Notes: generated by a model not told the origin, from the sequence alone. Counted from the first letter of the stretch, positions 45,609 through 55,449 are shown. The stretch is 64,000 nucleotides of DNA from Acholoe squamosa (GCA_949317995.1 OX439041.1:45679269-45743268); one strand, 5' to 3'. Program-made: numbers and translations.

Positions 45609-46092
45609 TGTTTCTAGAAATAACCTCTACTGACGCTACTGTTATAAGATTCACTACTTAAAGACCAGTGGTCTTTTTCACTGTGGGCAAAGATATCTTC
45701 AAAGGGTAACAATAGGTGAATGTCATTTCCAAACTGAACTGAAGATATCTTTGAATTATTGGAGATATCTTGAGAAATCCTATATCTAACCTGTCTTTTG
45801 ACTGATATACTTGCATTTCTAACACATGTCTTTAGCTTCTGAAGATAGCCTGAAGACCTATCTTTAACCCCAAATATGTCATTTCACAAGGCCAGTCTAT
45901 TGGGTGGATGGTGTCACCTCTAGACCTAAAAAGTCTTTAATATGCACCTCAGATAAGGCAATTAGTATCTGTTTCCAATGCACATACTCTTTCAAATGAT
46001 TTTAATCATAAAAGATGATGTTATACATAGTTTTACAGCAAAATTATTAGTACAACAATGCAAGTTATCTTCACTTGTCTCTAAAAGTGAAG

Positions 46093-46195
46093 AGAGGCCG
46101 GGAAAGAGAGGTCATGGTTTCGTAAGAGCAGAAGGTGGATGGCAGCACGGGTGGGGGACATCATGAGACGGGCTGTTTTCACTCTCTTCAATGAG
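46093..46195 (+). CDS. host-gene exon, 103 nt
   Basis: Enters with one base after AAGTGAAG at 46092 and ends in AATGAG|GTGATT in phase 0. It reads EAGKERSWFRKSRRWMAA then RVGDIMRRAVFTLFNE: a basic patch followed by an amphipathic helix. The acceptor is only moderate, and an alternative at 46131 (AGAGCAG) would give a shorter exon. Phase in fits 45140, phase out fits 47137. No family recognised. Confidence 0.45.
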
Positions 46196-46487
46196 GTGAT
46201 TGATTATATTCATTCTCTATACATTTTCTCCCTATTATTATGGTACATAAAAACCTGCTTGATAATGTTGGTTCTACCATAATAGTATGGAGCTGGGCAG
46301 TGTAATGCCATTGAAGCCTGTGTTAACCAAAATGAGACACTGGCCAGGTGATCTGGTAGATTGCCCACCCAGTGGTAGAATCATATAGAAATACTCTCAA
46401 ACTAGAGTGCCTTGGGCAGAGTGCATGACTCGATACTGTGCATAGAAATAACGTTCTCAGTCCACTTCCATAATACCCACTACCATT

Positions 46488-46720
46488 AAGGTCGAATCCC
46501 ACATGGTGAAAAATGGCTGAAATATCTCTGCAATTTTGTCCATTGCGTTCTAGGTGTGTTCCTGAGCCCCTAGATCGCAAGGATAGCTGCATATTTACTG
46601 TGGGATTCGGTCAAAGTTGAACAATCCTTGTGATCTAGGAGCTCAGGAACACCCCTAGAACGCAAAGGACAGAATCGCAGAGATATTTCAGCCATTTTTC
46701 GCCATGTGGGATTCGACCTT
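46488..46720. repeat. snap-back inverted repeat, 97 bp arms, 39 bp loop
   Basis: The arms 46488-46584 and 46624-46720 are reverse complements with only about seven mismatches; shared blocks include AAGGTCGAATCCCACATGG and AAAAATGGCTGAAATATCTC. The loop contains GGGATTCGGTC, an imperfect third copy of the arm tip. It lies in the last intron of the host gene and would make a near-perfect double-stranded RNA stem if transcribed. Confidence 0.9.
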
Positions 46721-47136
46721 TACCATACTACCTCACATACAAGGCACAGGTTACATGTGAGGATGAACCCTTCTGTGCCTTATAGAATCAGCAAAAGTTA
46801 GGGGTACACCTTATAGGTGGGGATATTGCACCACAGAACAGTACTGAACTGCTCGAAATTAAGACCAAACTGTACCTTATAGTATTCCCTTCAATTCTGG
46901 ATGTCCCATACTAATTACATCGATATTTACCCTTTTTCTGGTAGGGGCACTCTATTTAAACTGTGAAAATATAATTTTTTTCTAGCGTAATTTTGAATAC
47001 ATCAACAACCCTATAAATACTTGGAGTGCTCCTTATACATGAGGTATTACATTAGGCCCCTTCCCGAACTACCTACTCCATTCCCGACCCCCCTCGCCCA
47101 TTTCTGACCTTTCTTGCCCATTCCCTATCTTCTCAG

Positions 47137-47259
47137 CCCCACTCACGATCTACCAGGCCCATTCATGAAGACCTGTCTTCAGACCTGTCTTCATGCAACT
47201 CTAAAAGTTATGATGATGTCACTGATGAATGGGACACCCCCGAGCACAGCTATTTATAG
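47137..47259 (+). CDS. terminal exon of the host gene
   Basis: A strong acceptor (CCATTCCCTATCTTCTCAG, ending at 47136) opens 40 codons in phase 0: PHSRSTRPIHEDLSSDLS, SCNSKSYDDVTDEWDT, PEHSYL, then TAG. Other frames are closed early. The acidic, serine-rich tail is typical of a disordered C-terminus. AATAAA follows near 47335 in what would be a short 3' UTR. Its phase matches the exon at 46093. The combination of strong acceptor, stop and poly(A) signal supports a real 3' end. Confidence 0.5.
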   Translation, partial: PHSRSTRPIHEDLSSDLSSCNSKSYDDVTDEWDTPEHSYL

Positions 47260-47332
47260 TAAGGAGACAGGTTCACTTTGGCATGAAAGTGGTGAGTGGC
47301 CCCCCAGTTTTGGTAAAAGATAACATGAACCA

Positions 47333-47338
47333 GAATAA
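47333..47338 (+). terminator. candidate poly(A) signal of the host gene
   Basis: AATAAA about 75 nt after the stop of the terminal exon. The hexamer is common in AT-rich DNA, so the position is the only support. Confidence 0.3.
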
Positions 47339-48199
47339 AGAAAAGGGGAAGTAATAGCCTGAAGATATGCTTATTTGAAGATGACATATGCCAAGATCGA
47401 TGACAAGTGAGTTATCCTCTGGATGTAAATCCATGACTAGTGAAGACAACTTATATAGAAACAGAATTCTGAAGATAACCACAAAACTATCTTCAGCATA
47501 TCTTCATTTGTGCCTATCGTTAGTAACAATAACCCTCCACCAGTGAAAAAGACCACAGTAGCTACAATAAGGCCCCCTTTACCAGTATATGTCACATGAT
47601 TATGATACAGGAGTTGGTCTGATGCAAGTGCAGACCCAGTGCAATTTCTAGTTGCAACAAGGTTTAGTCTCACAGTGGACTCACGACTTTAGCAATTAGA
47701 TCACAGTATCATCACAATGATAAAGAAATTGTTGAATATTAATAGTGACTGACCTAAGTTAGTCAGTTGATGGTCTTATCTGCGGCTATCCTTTAATAGT
47801 AACATGCGACTAACCTATATGCAATAACATCCTATTATGGTCACTTATAATTGTTTTTAACTAAATGTCAACAGTGGCAACACATTTGCAACACGGGGCA
47901 AACGGCCTTCCTTACATATGTGGCAACCAAAAATGGCAACTACCAGTTTTAATACTCAGTGGTCTTTTGCATGGGCGGCGAGGTATCTTCACTAAATATA
48001 GACCAAAATGAAGATAACACAGAAGATATCTCCGTGGATATCTTCAAAATTTCATTTCTATAGAAGCTGGCATTATTTGTCATACATTTGCAATGATATC
48101 CTTGAAAAGATAGGTAAGAGATAAGAATTTTCAAGATATCTTAAAGTTTTCAAAGATATCTTCAGTTTCCTTAGGAAATGACATTGAGTTATCTTTACC

Positions 48200-48680
48200 A
48201 TTTTTTTTTGGACTTGCTCATTGCATTAATGAACTGCTATGTTCATTTAAATAATGCTATAGAGCAGACCAAGCTTTATTGATTTTTCAAAGGAAAGTCA
48301 CAAATGAAACAGTACAATAACTTCAAATGTCAATATGAACACTATCAGGAGATGGAAAAATAAGGACTGGCAATATTCACTCAATAGGTTATTAACATAG
48401 AAAGTACAGACAAACAAACTAAAAGCAAAAAGAGATAGATAGTAAATAATATGTCATACATAGAGATTTGTGTCTCTACACATTATTTCAGTACATCATG
48501 ATTACAGCTAGATACACCTCTTCACCGTCCGTGCAAAGGACCACATGTCCGGTAGTCTATACACAGATTTTTCATTTCAGGATGACCAAAAAGCGAACAA
48601 AATATGATTATTGAGAATACATAACACACATAACCACACCATTAAACAAAGAGGGGAACTTGAGAACATAAAATCAATGA
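48200..48680. other. stretch without a recognisable gene
   Basis: AT-rich, no exon, RNA or bounded repeat seen. Confidence 0.4.
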
Positions 48681-49250
48681 AGCATAATAGACAGGCCATT
48701 TTCTCTAAGTTACTCACCCAAATGGTTTGAGGATTCATTCCTATGCAGTTGTCTTTTTCCCAGAGAATCCAAATCTGCCAGGGTACTTTCTGTATTTTAA
48801 ATATTAAGGCCTCTAATTTGCATATTCTAATTAGGTAGGAGAATTATCAGTTTGAATACACTAACATGATGTAAAATTACTTCGAATCTTCTAAACATGA
48901 TAGAGTGGCTTCAGATATGGGTGATGATCAAAATTGCATCCCATCATGATTTTTCAATAAGCTCTTATTAGGACAATTTATGCAAAACAGAAAATATATA
49001 TATGGCTAATTACACTGTCGAAATACTGGGTGAGTGAAACACATGATCCCATACAGGAAAAAATCCTAAACTACACACACACATTCCCCAGACCCTAGAA
49101 ATGCATCACAAATAGAGGGCCATAGCATATTGATGTTGCAGCCCATCATGGCAGCCACATTTCAAGATGGCCGCCACTCAATATTTCTAGACTCTGTATA
49201 TCCACTTCTAATCAACTTAGAAACAAAATTCCAAAAGCTAAATATATGTT
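48680..49250 (+). repeat. dispersed repeat, about 570 bp, copy 1 (inverted partner at 53930)
   Basis: Matches the reverse complement of 53930-54510 along its length, with shared blocks CTAATTTGCATATTCTAATT, GATAGAGTGGCTTCAGATAT and TTTCAAGATGGCCGCCACTC. A 61-codon frame in it is not conserved as protein between the copies as far as I can judge. The ends are not sharply defined. Confidence 0.75.
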
Positions 49251-49489
49251 CCCAAGGTCAAGGAATACAATGCTGTTATTTTCAAAAAGATTACTGGCAG
49301 CCATCTTCGATTTAAATGAGGTCATCTGTCAAAAACATGTTTTAGCTGACCTCTCTACTCAATTTCCATCTATAACAAAAGTTATCCTTTTGCAGTCACC
49401 TGTTATGATTTAAGCAATACCCTGAACCCCTCTATTACCCTAAATACATTGGAGAGGAATGCTGGGAATGCAAGACATACTTATACACG

Positions 49490-49690
49490 AAGATAAGGCC
49501 ATGGTGCACCTTCTTGAATCAGCTTAAAGTTGAGGGTGTGCTTTATAGGTGAAGATATCTTACATTAGATTAACACTTAGCTGGACCAAATCATGGCCCA
49601 GATGTGCCCTCAAGTATTCCCTCAAGCCAGGTTTGCTTTATACATGGGGTGCGCCACAGACATGAGGCATTATGGTAGTATGTATTCAGC
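49490..49690. repeat. dispersed repeat related to 46740-47050
   Basis: Both segments share TAAAGTTGAGGGTGTGCTTTATAGGTG-like text (here GGGTGTGCTTTATAGGTG) and a following GATATTGCAC/GATATCTTAC, with GGCATTATGG-type ends. The relation is weak but ordered; it is probably one old element family. Confidence 0.35.
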
Positions 49691-50039
49691 CTGGTAGATC
49701 ATTCCTTACACCATAAAGGAGAGACTGTTAATGCTGATTGACCTCTCTGTTTTATATTGGAATTAGCAAAGTCTCATCCATAAGGGAAACAATATAGACA
49801 GAAGCAAACTAACACTACCAAACTAACCTTCTTGCCCAGCCTGATTGGGTTGTGGTCTGATGTATACCAAAAAACACCTACATATTTATTATCTATAAGC
49901 CACTGAGGTGAAGCTTATAGCATCAGCCTCACAAAGGGATTCAGGATCTAAGGGCCAGCAATGTTCAAACGAACTCCTCGTGCGTGGAGTGCCACTGTAT
50001 GCACAAGAAAAAGGAGGTCACAGGACAACTGGGGGGGGG

Positions 50040-50325
50040 GTTACATGACACACAAGGAAGGGTGGTTACAGGACACACAAGGAATGATGGTTACAGGACA
50101 TACAAGCAGGGAGGGTGGTTACAGGACACACAAGGAGGGGGTGGTTACAGGACACATAGAAGGGAAGGTACAGGACACATATGGAAGGGTGGTTACAGGA
50201 CACCCATGGAGGGGTGGTTACAGGACACACAAATGGTGGGTGGTTACAGGACACACAAAGAGTGGGTGGTTATAGGACAAACAAGGAGGGGGTGGTTACA
50301 GGACACATAGAAGGGTGGTTAAGGG
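50040..50325 (+). repeat. tandem array of GGTGGTTACAGGACACACAA units
   Basis: About ten units of 24-30 bp, variable at the end (AGGAGGG, TAGAAGGG, TGGAGGGG). Plus-strand frames translate to Gly-Tyr-Arg-Thr-His repeats and are by-products. It faces an inverted array of the same unit at 50345-50700. Confidence 0.9.
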
Positions 50326-50344
50326 AGGTTAATTTGTTGTTTTC

Positions 50345-50700
50345 TCCTGTGATCACCCTTTCCTTGTGTTGTCCTGTGACCACCCCTCCCTTAGGTTGTC
50401 CTGTGACCACCCATTCCTTGTGCTGTCCTGTGACCACCCTTTCCTTGTACTGTCCTGTAACCACCCCATAAGGATGTAGTCCTGTGACCACCTTTTCCTC
50501 ATGCTGTCCTGTGACCACCCTTTCCTCGTGCTGTCCTGTAACCACCCCATAAGGATGTAGTCCTGTGACCACCTTTTCCTCATGCTGTCCTGTGACCACC
50601 TGTTCCTCGTGCTGTCCTGTAACCACCCTATCGCCAGGTTGTCCTGTGATGCCTTTTCCTTGTGTAGTCCTGTGACCACCCCATCCTCGTGATGTCCCAT
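50345..50700 (-). repeat. inverted tandem array of the same unit
   Basis: About twelve units reading, on the plus strand, TGTCCTGTGACCACCCTTTC. These are the complement of the unit at 50040-50325 with a consistent TGTGACC/TGTAACC variation. A larger repeat of about 87 bp (with CCCCATAAGGATGTAG) overlies the short unit. Confidence 0.9.
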
Positions 50701-50709
50701 GACGTCCTT

Positions 50710-51930
50710 TTCCTCATTCCTCTAGTGCCGCTATATGTACAGGCCTTCATTCATATATCATCGGCCGGATCTAAGTAGGTATTTGGCAAATTAGAACAGT
50801 GCTAGAATTGCAATCAAGCCACAAATGTTCTTTGTAGCCCAAAATTGAGGGTGTGTTTTTTTTATGTAGGTCCGGCTTATATACAGATATTAAAAGTACT
50901 TCTTGAATCTCTGAGGAAGCAGTCAAAAAGAATGAAGTTCATAGTTTCATTTCTTATGTTTCAATGGTATTCTTTATTTTAAAGAACAAATATCTAGTCT
51001 ATTGCTATCTAGCTCTGAATGGAGAGTGCTGAACTGATTAGAGTCAAGTTTACAGCATTATGTATTAGCTATTATGTCTGTTGGCAGTAGATTTGCCATA
51101 AAGTTCAAAATAGAGGGAGACTTGTCTGGTACTAACCATAAATTCTTATGTATTGGCACTATGGAAAGGTAATAACTACCAATATTTAAGCCTTGGATGA
51201 TAACCTTTTCCTAAAGTCAGGGAGGATCTTATATTAAGGAATGGCTTACATGCAGGCATTTATGGCACAAGACAGTTGTTGTATAGCATATGCCATGTCA
51301 CTTGTAAGCAAACAGGTTTGACATTCTGTTTGATCTAATACAAAGTTTTTTTATTACTAACCCACCAACCTACTCTTTGGATCTTTCCATGTTATCTTAT
51401 CAAGCAGGCTTCCCCAGCCCATTTTAGAAGGGTCCTTTACGACTTCTTTCTATTCCCTCTGTGTCAGCTGCATATGTGTCTTGAGACTAACACAAAATGT
51501 CTTTCTATCAACAATGCCAAATTATCACTCACTCACTATGTTATTAAGGAATTATGTACCCATGAGCTTTGTTCAGATTTACCAGCTCTTAGCTATTCAT
51601 ACTATACAAAGTTTTGAGTTAGTACCAATTGGTGAAACTCTCCCATGTATGCATCCATCCCATAAGTTTTATTGAAGGGAGGGGGACAAGAAGACCTCCC
51701 CATGGATAAGTATCCACTTTAAGCAATTAGAAATTTGCCCAAATCCTGACAGTTATGCACTGTTTGTCATTATTTTCTACCTAACCAGCTATCTATTACT
51801 ACCCAGGTGCTTATTCCACAGCTTCTCTTTCATTTCCATCACATTTCATTTCTCCAAGGAGTAGGTAATAGTTGGGTGCTTAAACCCATTTAAACCAAAG
51901 CACATATTACATTCATGAATGAATACCTGT
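50710..51930. other. stretch without a recognisable gene
   Basis: No exon-like segment or element ends found. AT-rich with short frames only. Confidence 0.4.
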
Positions 51931-51934
51931 GTTT

Positions 51935-52110
51935 ATACCACGATTTCTGGGTTACACAGTGCTTTTTGGTGTCTATTCCCATCCACATATCTGTCGATAT
52001 TGCACACCCTGTATACTTTAACATCAATATTCTAAGGCGTGCGGTTATCCATGGATAACCCGCACCCCGTGCGGTTATCCAGGATAACCGCACGCCTCTC
52101 ATGTCCTTAC
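51935..52110 (+). repeat. dispersed repeat, copy 2, carrying a GTGCGGTTATCC palindrome
   Basis: Partner of 8280-8460. At 52034-52097 it carries nested palindromes: AGGCGTGCGGTTATCC pairs perfectly with GGATAACCGCACGCCT, and between them lies a second pair, ATGGATAACCCGCAC with GTGCGGTTATCCA. The copy at 8.4 kb keeps only a degraded form. Confidence 0.65.
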
Positions 52111-52144
52111 ATGTCATATGTTACATGTTAAAACCAACAGGCTA

Positions 52145-52215
52145 TTTCATTGCCATGGTAGGGGTCGAACCTGCAAACTCAGGTCCTTAGTCCAACACCC
52201 TATGCAGTGCGCCAC
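52145..52215 (-). repeat. tRNA-like sequence, leucine-like anticodon loop
   Basis: On the minus strand CTGTGGCGCACTGCATAGG (box A), loop ACTAAGGA and box B GGTTCGACCCC occur at tRNA-like spacing. The stems pair poorly, so it is a pseudogene or SINE module. Confidence 0.35.
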
Positions 52216-52261
52216 AGGGACTGATGAGAAATGCTCGGTTCGAACCACTTCTGGATATGAT

Positions 52262-52800
52262 ACTAAGCCGTGTGCACTATCGCTGTCCGCTGCTGGGCGA
52301 CGAGGTGTATTATACACAAACATAACAGCGAGAGGCATCTTTTTTCGCCGTGTGCGCTGTCGCTGTCCGCTGCCGGGCGACGAGGTGTATTATACACAAA
52401 CATAACAGCGAGAGGTGTCTTTTTTCACCGTGTGCGCTGTCGCTGTCCGCTGCCGGGCGACGAGGTGTATTATGCACAAACATAACAGCGAGACGCATTG
52501 AATGGAGGAGACGCGGTGGTCTAGCGGTTAGCATGTTGCGCTCAGCCGTGAGAGGTCCGCGGATCGAATCCCGGCAGGGAAGCGTCTTTTTTCGCCGTGT
52601 GCGCTGTCGCTGTCCGCTGCCGGGCGAGGAGGTGTTTTTAGTACACAAACATAACCGCGAGACTGCCGCTGCCGGGCGACGAGCTGTATGTACCAATCGT
52701 GTACAAACACTATTTTTCGCCGTGTGCTGCTGCTAAGCCTAGCCGAGACGGGCGCTGTCGCTGTCCGCTGCCGGGCACCGAGGTGTATGTACCTGTGTAC
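52262..52800 (+). repeat. GC-rich 80 bp tandem array with a tRNA-like insert
   Basis: Units begin CCGTGTGCGCTGTCGCTGTC at about 52268, 52348, 52428 and 52595, with degenerate ones at 52660 and 52720-52790. Each contains CGCTGCCGGGCGACGAGGTG, ACACAAACATAAC and usually CTTTTTTCG. Between the third and fourth unit an extra 87 bp contains a tRNA-like segment. The block is far more GC-rich than its surroundings. Frames of about 130 codons on both strands are repeat translations. Confidence 0.85.
52512..52584 (+). repeat. tRNA-like sequence followed by T6
   Basis: Box A GTGGTCTAGCGGTTAGC and box B GGATCGAATCCC stand at proper spacing and a T6 run (about 52586) could terminate RNA polymerase III. 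The acceptor stem does not pair, so it is a tRNA-derived module and not a working tRNA. Confidence 0.4.
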
Positions 52801-52910
52801 ACACACAATGGCTGGCATCGAGTCCCGGGGAGGGGGAATAATTTTTGTTTTCAACTTGAATTTATTGGTATTTTATTGATTATTTATTGGTTTCGTGGTA
52901 TAAAATAAGT

Positions 52911-52986
52911 ACTCGTGTGTGTTAGCAAAGGCTAATAACACCCGGCCTACGGCCTCGTGTCATTATCCTTCACTAACACACACTCG
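52911..52986. repeat. 76 bp palindrome
   Basis: The whole segment is nearly its own reverse complement: GTGTGTTAGCAAAGGCTAAT faces ATTATCCTTCACTAACACAC around a GGCCTACGGCC centre. It could be a foldback element or a cruciform-forming site. Confidence 0.8.
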
Positions 52987-53929
52987 TCATGAATTATCCA
53001 TTGGTTACTTGTTCACTATGCCTGCATGTATGGCCACCAGGCATATGAAAATTGAGGACAGAAAGTATGAGAAAGACATCATAAACTGGTAATATTGACA
53101 TAAATGCATAATGAATCACATCTAATGATAGACCAACAGTGCCATTAAGCCATGTGCTTTCATGCTCTTTTATACATATGTGCAGACATCATTTTTATTG
53201 TAAACAGGCTAGGTTATCTGTTAGAATGTCATTGCTGAGAAAAAGGAGAGCCGATGGGTATGTCGTTGGTAAATCCACCTTAGCTAAGGATAAACATTGT
53301 TACAGAGTGAGGCAGTCTGTGGACCATCTATGTCAAATCATCCCAGGTCCTGGGTGGATGCAACATGCACTTGATGATATTCCAATTTTAGCGATATTAA
53401 CTGCCAAACCAATTTTGATACATCCTAATATTCTAAAATAATTTGATTTCTGGGCAATAAATCTATCAAGGACATAGGCTTGGAACCTAACAAAGTAATG
53501 AATAGTTTCTGTAGCAAAGGACTTGAGAACCTATATATCATCTATTGCTCTCTGGAAATTCTGCAGCATATATAATCAGCATGGATGTTTATAATTTATA
53601 GTGCTGTGAGAAACGACTAATGATCATCTCAAAACTCCGGATTGAGAGTTAGGTTGCACTATTTTGTTACACAACACAATATGTGACATGATCTGCAAAA
53701 GTGGGCTCAGTGCAGGGGGTTGTAAGACCCCTTCTCCCAGTACATGTCACATATACAGTTCATAAAAAATTAAATGGAATTTCTGACTAGCATATTCATT
53801 CATTTTTTCAGAGACTGAAGTTGGCATTGTATATCAGGCCAAAACTTGATCAGGCAGGGCAAGAAGGGTATATAGTATGAGTATGCTAGGGGAAGAGATT
53901 GAGAGTAGCAAGGGAGGTCAATCATTAAA

Positions 53930-54510
53930 ATCAAAGATATATTTAGATTTTTGAATTTTGTTTCTAAGTTGATTCGAAGTGGAGATACAGGGTCTAGAAA
54001 TATTGAGTGGCGGCCATCTTGAAATGTGGCTGCTATGATGGGCTGCAGCATCAATATGCAATAGCCCTCTATTTTTAGGGTCTGCGGAATGTGTGTGTGT
54101 GTAGTTTTGGATTTTCTCCTGTATGGAATCATGTGTTTCACTTGCCAAGTATTTAGACAGTGTAATTAGGCATATATTTCCCATTTCGCATAAAGTATGC
54201 TATAATTAGGGCGTAATGAAACATTATGATGGGATGCAATTTTGATCATCACCTATATCTGAAGCCACTCTATCATCTTTAGAAGATTTGAAGTAATTTT
54301 ACATCACATTAGCTTATTCAAACTGATAATTCTCCTACCTAATTAGAATATGCAAATTAGCGGCCTTAATATTCAAAATACAGAATGTCCCCTGGCAGAT
54401 TTGGATTCTCTGGAAAAAAAAAACCTGTATAGGAATCAACCCTCAAAAGTTGGTTAACTATTTGGGTGAGTAACTTAGAGAGAATGACCTGTCTATAACA
54501 TTTTGAATCC
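53930..54510 (-). repeat. dispersed repeat, copy 2 (inverted partner of 48680-49250)
   Basis: The reverse complement of this segment follows 48680-49250 closely with scattered substitutions and small indels. Confidence 0.75.
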
Positions 54511-54696
54511 TATTTCCGAGGTTATACTCCACCTGGCTCTCGCCCCCCCCCCTCATTGTTCCTACTGTAGGTTTATTTCCACTTTCTACAGTTGGGGGGC
54601 CAGCAGGAGGTATTATGAATTAGGTCAGTTCTGGCAGGACGTTTTATAAATTAGGTCATTTTTGAACTGCAGACGGAATTCTTGGGAAAATTTTGT

Positions 54697-54774
54697 TCCA
54701 TATGGGATTCATACCTACACACCACACAGTGCTAGGATCCAGAGTCTCATGTGCTAACCATTACACCATGAGTC
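54697..54774 (-). repeat. tRNA-Gln-like sequence
   Basis: On the minus strand ATGGTGTAATGGTTAGCAC is the box-A region of animal tRNA-Gln, and ACTCTGGATCC places CTG in the anticodon position. The T-arm is degenerate and separated by extra bases. A tRNA pseudogene or SINE module. Confidence 0.4.
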
Positions 54775-54867
54775 CTCAGCTGATACATCTACTGAATAGT
54801 GATATGCTACTACTATGACTGAGTAATCAATTGTAGATAAAGAGGGTAATTTCACTTTGAAAGTATG

Positions 54868-54945
54868 ACTGGTCAAAGTAGTGTAGTAGTTAAGGCATGG
54901 GACTAGAAACCTAGATCACACAGGTTCAAACCCCTGGTGTGATTT
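54868..54945 (+). repeat. tRNA-Ser-like sequence
   Basis: TAGTGTAGTAGTTAAGGCAT, then GGACTAGAAACC (AGA anticodon, as in tRNA-Ser) and box B GGTTCAAACCC. The long variable arm is reduced and the acceptor ends pair weakly. A pseudogene or SINE module. Confidence 0.4.
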
Positions 54946-55107
54946 TGTTTTTATTCTCAGTTGGCCACTGTTATTTTTGCAACAAATTCTAAAAATAATG
55001 TGTTGTAATGAACATCCTCTGAATACCAATAGGATAAAAGGGGCATCAGGGAGGCCTTTTATGAAGAATCCTTTTACCTTGAATGTGTATGTTAAAAAGG
55101 GTGTCTC

Positions 55108-55182
55108 CATGCAGTCTTGAACCCACATTCTGTGATTCAAAGTCAAACCTGCTAACCATTATACTATTGAGATTGCTGTTAT
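55108..55182 (-). repeat. tRNA-Gln-like sequence 2
   Basis: On the minus strand AATAGTATAATGGTTAGCAG, a loop CTTTGAA (TTG, glutamine) and box B GGTTCAAGACT. Acceptor pairing is poor. It is the third tRNA-like sequence within 500 bp. Confidence 0.4.
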
Positions 55183-55347
55183 TGTAGCCTAGAACACCAA
55201 ATATTTATCATAGTTTTGTATCACAGCCAGTGTACTAGATTCAAATCCTCTTCTGTGCCTCTACAATTTATGTCAAAATAATTATGCTTATATTCACGGT
55301 TTTACTGTTATATAAACTTCTGTGGATGGAGTATAAGTAAAAAAAAA

Positions 55348-55442
55348 CCTCCTTGGAGCTGGAGCAGCTGGAGAATTTGCCACAAAACCTCCCCAGCTTC
55401 GCCTCAGAGGTTTTGTGGCAAATCCTTCAGCTCCACAGAGGT
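55348..55442. repeat. hairpin-forming inverted repeat
   Basis: The arms CCTCCTTGGAGCTG plus ATTTGCCACAAAACCTC pair with their complements on the right, with a 9 nt bulge on the left arm and a loop of about 15 nt. The fold is comparable in size to a microRNA precursor or a small foldback element. Confidence 0.75.
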
Positions 55443-55449
55443 TTTCCAT

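Larger units (their letters stand above)
45650..48195. repeat. GAAGATATCTTC-rich repeats flanking the last exons
   Basis: Copies of GAAGATATCTTC, whole or half, cluster at 45690-45870, 47355-47500 and 47985-48175. The segment 45690-45880 is colinear with the reverse complement of about 48000-48190. TGGTCTTTTTCACTG occurs at 45668 and inverted at 47540, with a direct relative at 47960. This suggests one or two inverted-repeat transposons, partly rearranged, around the exons at 46093 and 47137. Confidence 0.55.

Noticed and set aside
50040-50325. CRISPR-like impression of repeats with variable ends
   Set aside because: Units are nearly contiguous with no unique spacers of constant length, and the DNA is eukaryotic.
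50040-50700. Frames of about 100-118 codons on both strands
   Set aside because: Repeat translations of the head-to-head arrays.
52118-52854. Frames of about 95-128 codons on both strands
   Set aside because: They cross a GC-rich 80 bp tandem array and tRNA-like sequence.
53139-53441. 100-codon frame with a basic middle part
   Set aside because: No domain, no splice context; not enough to call a gene.
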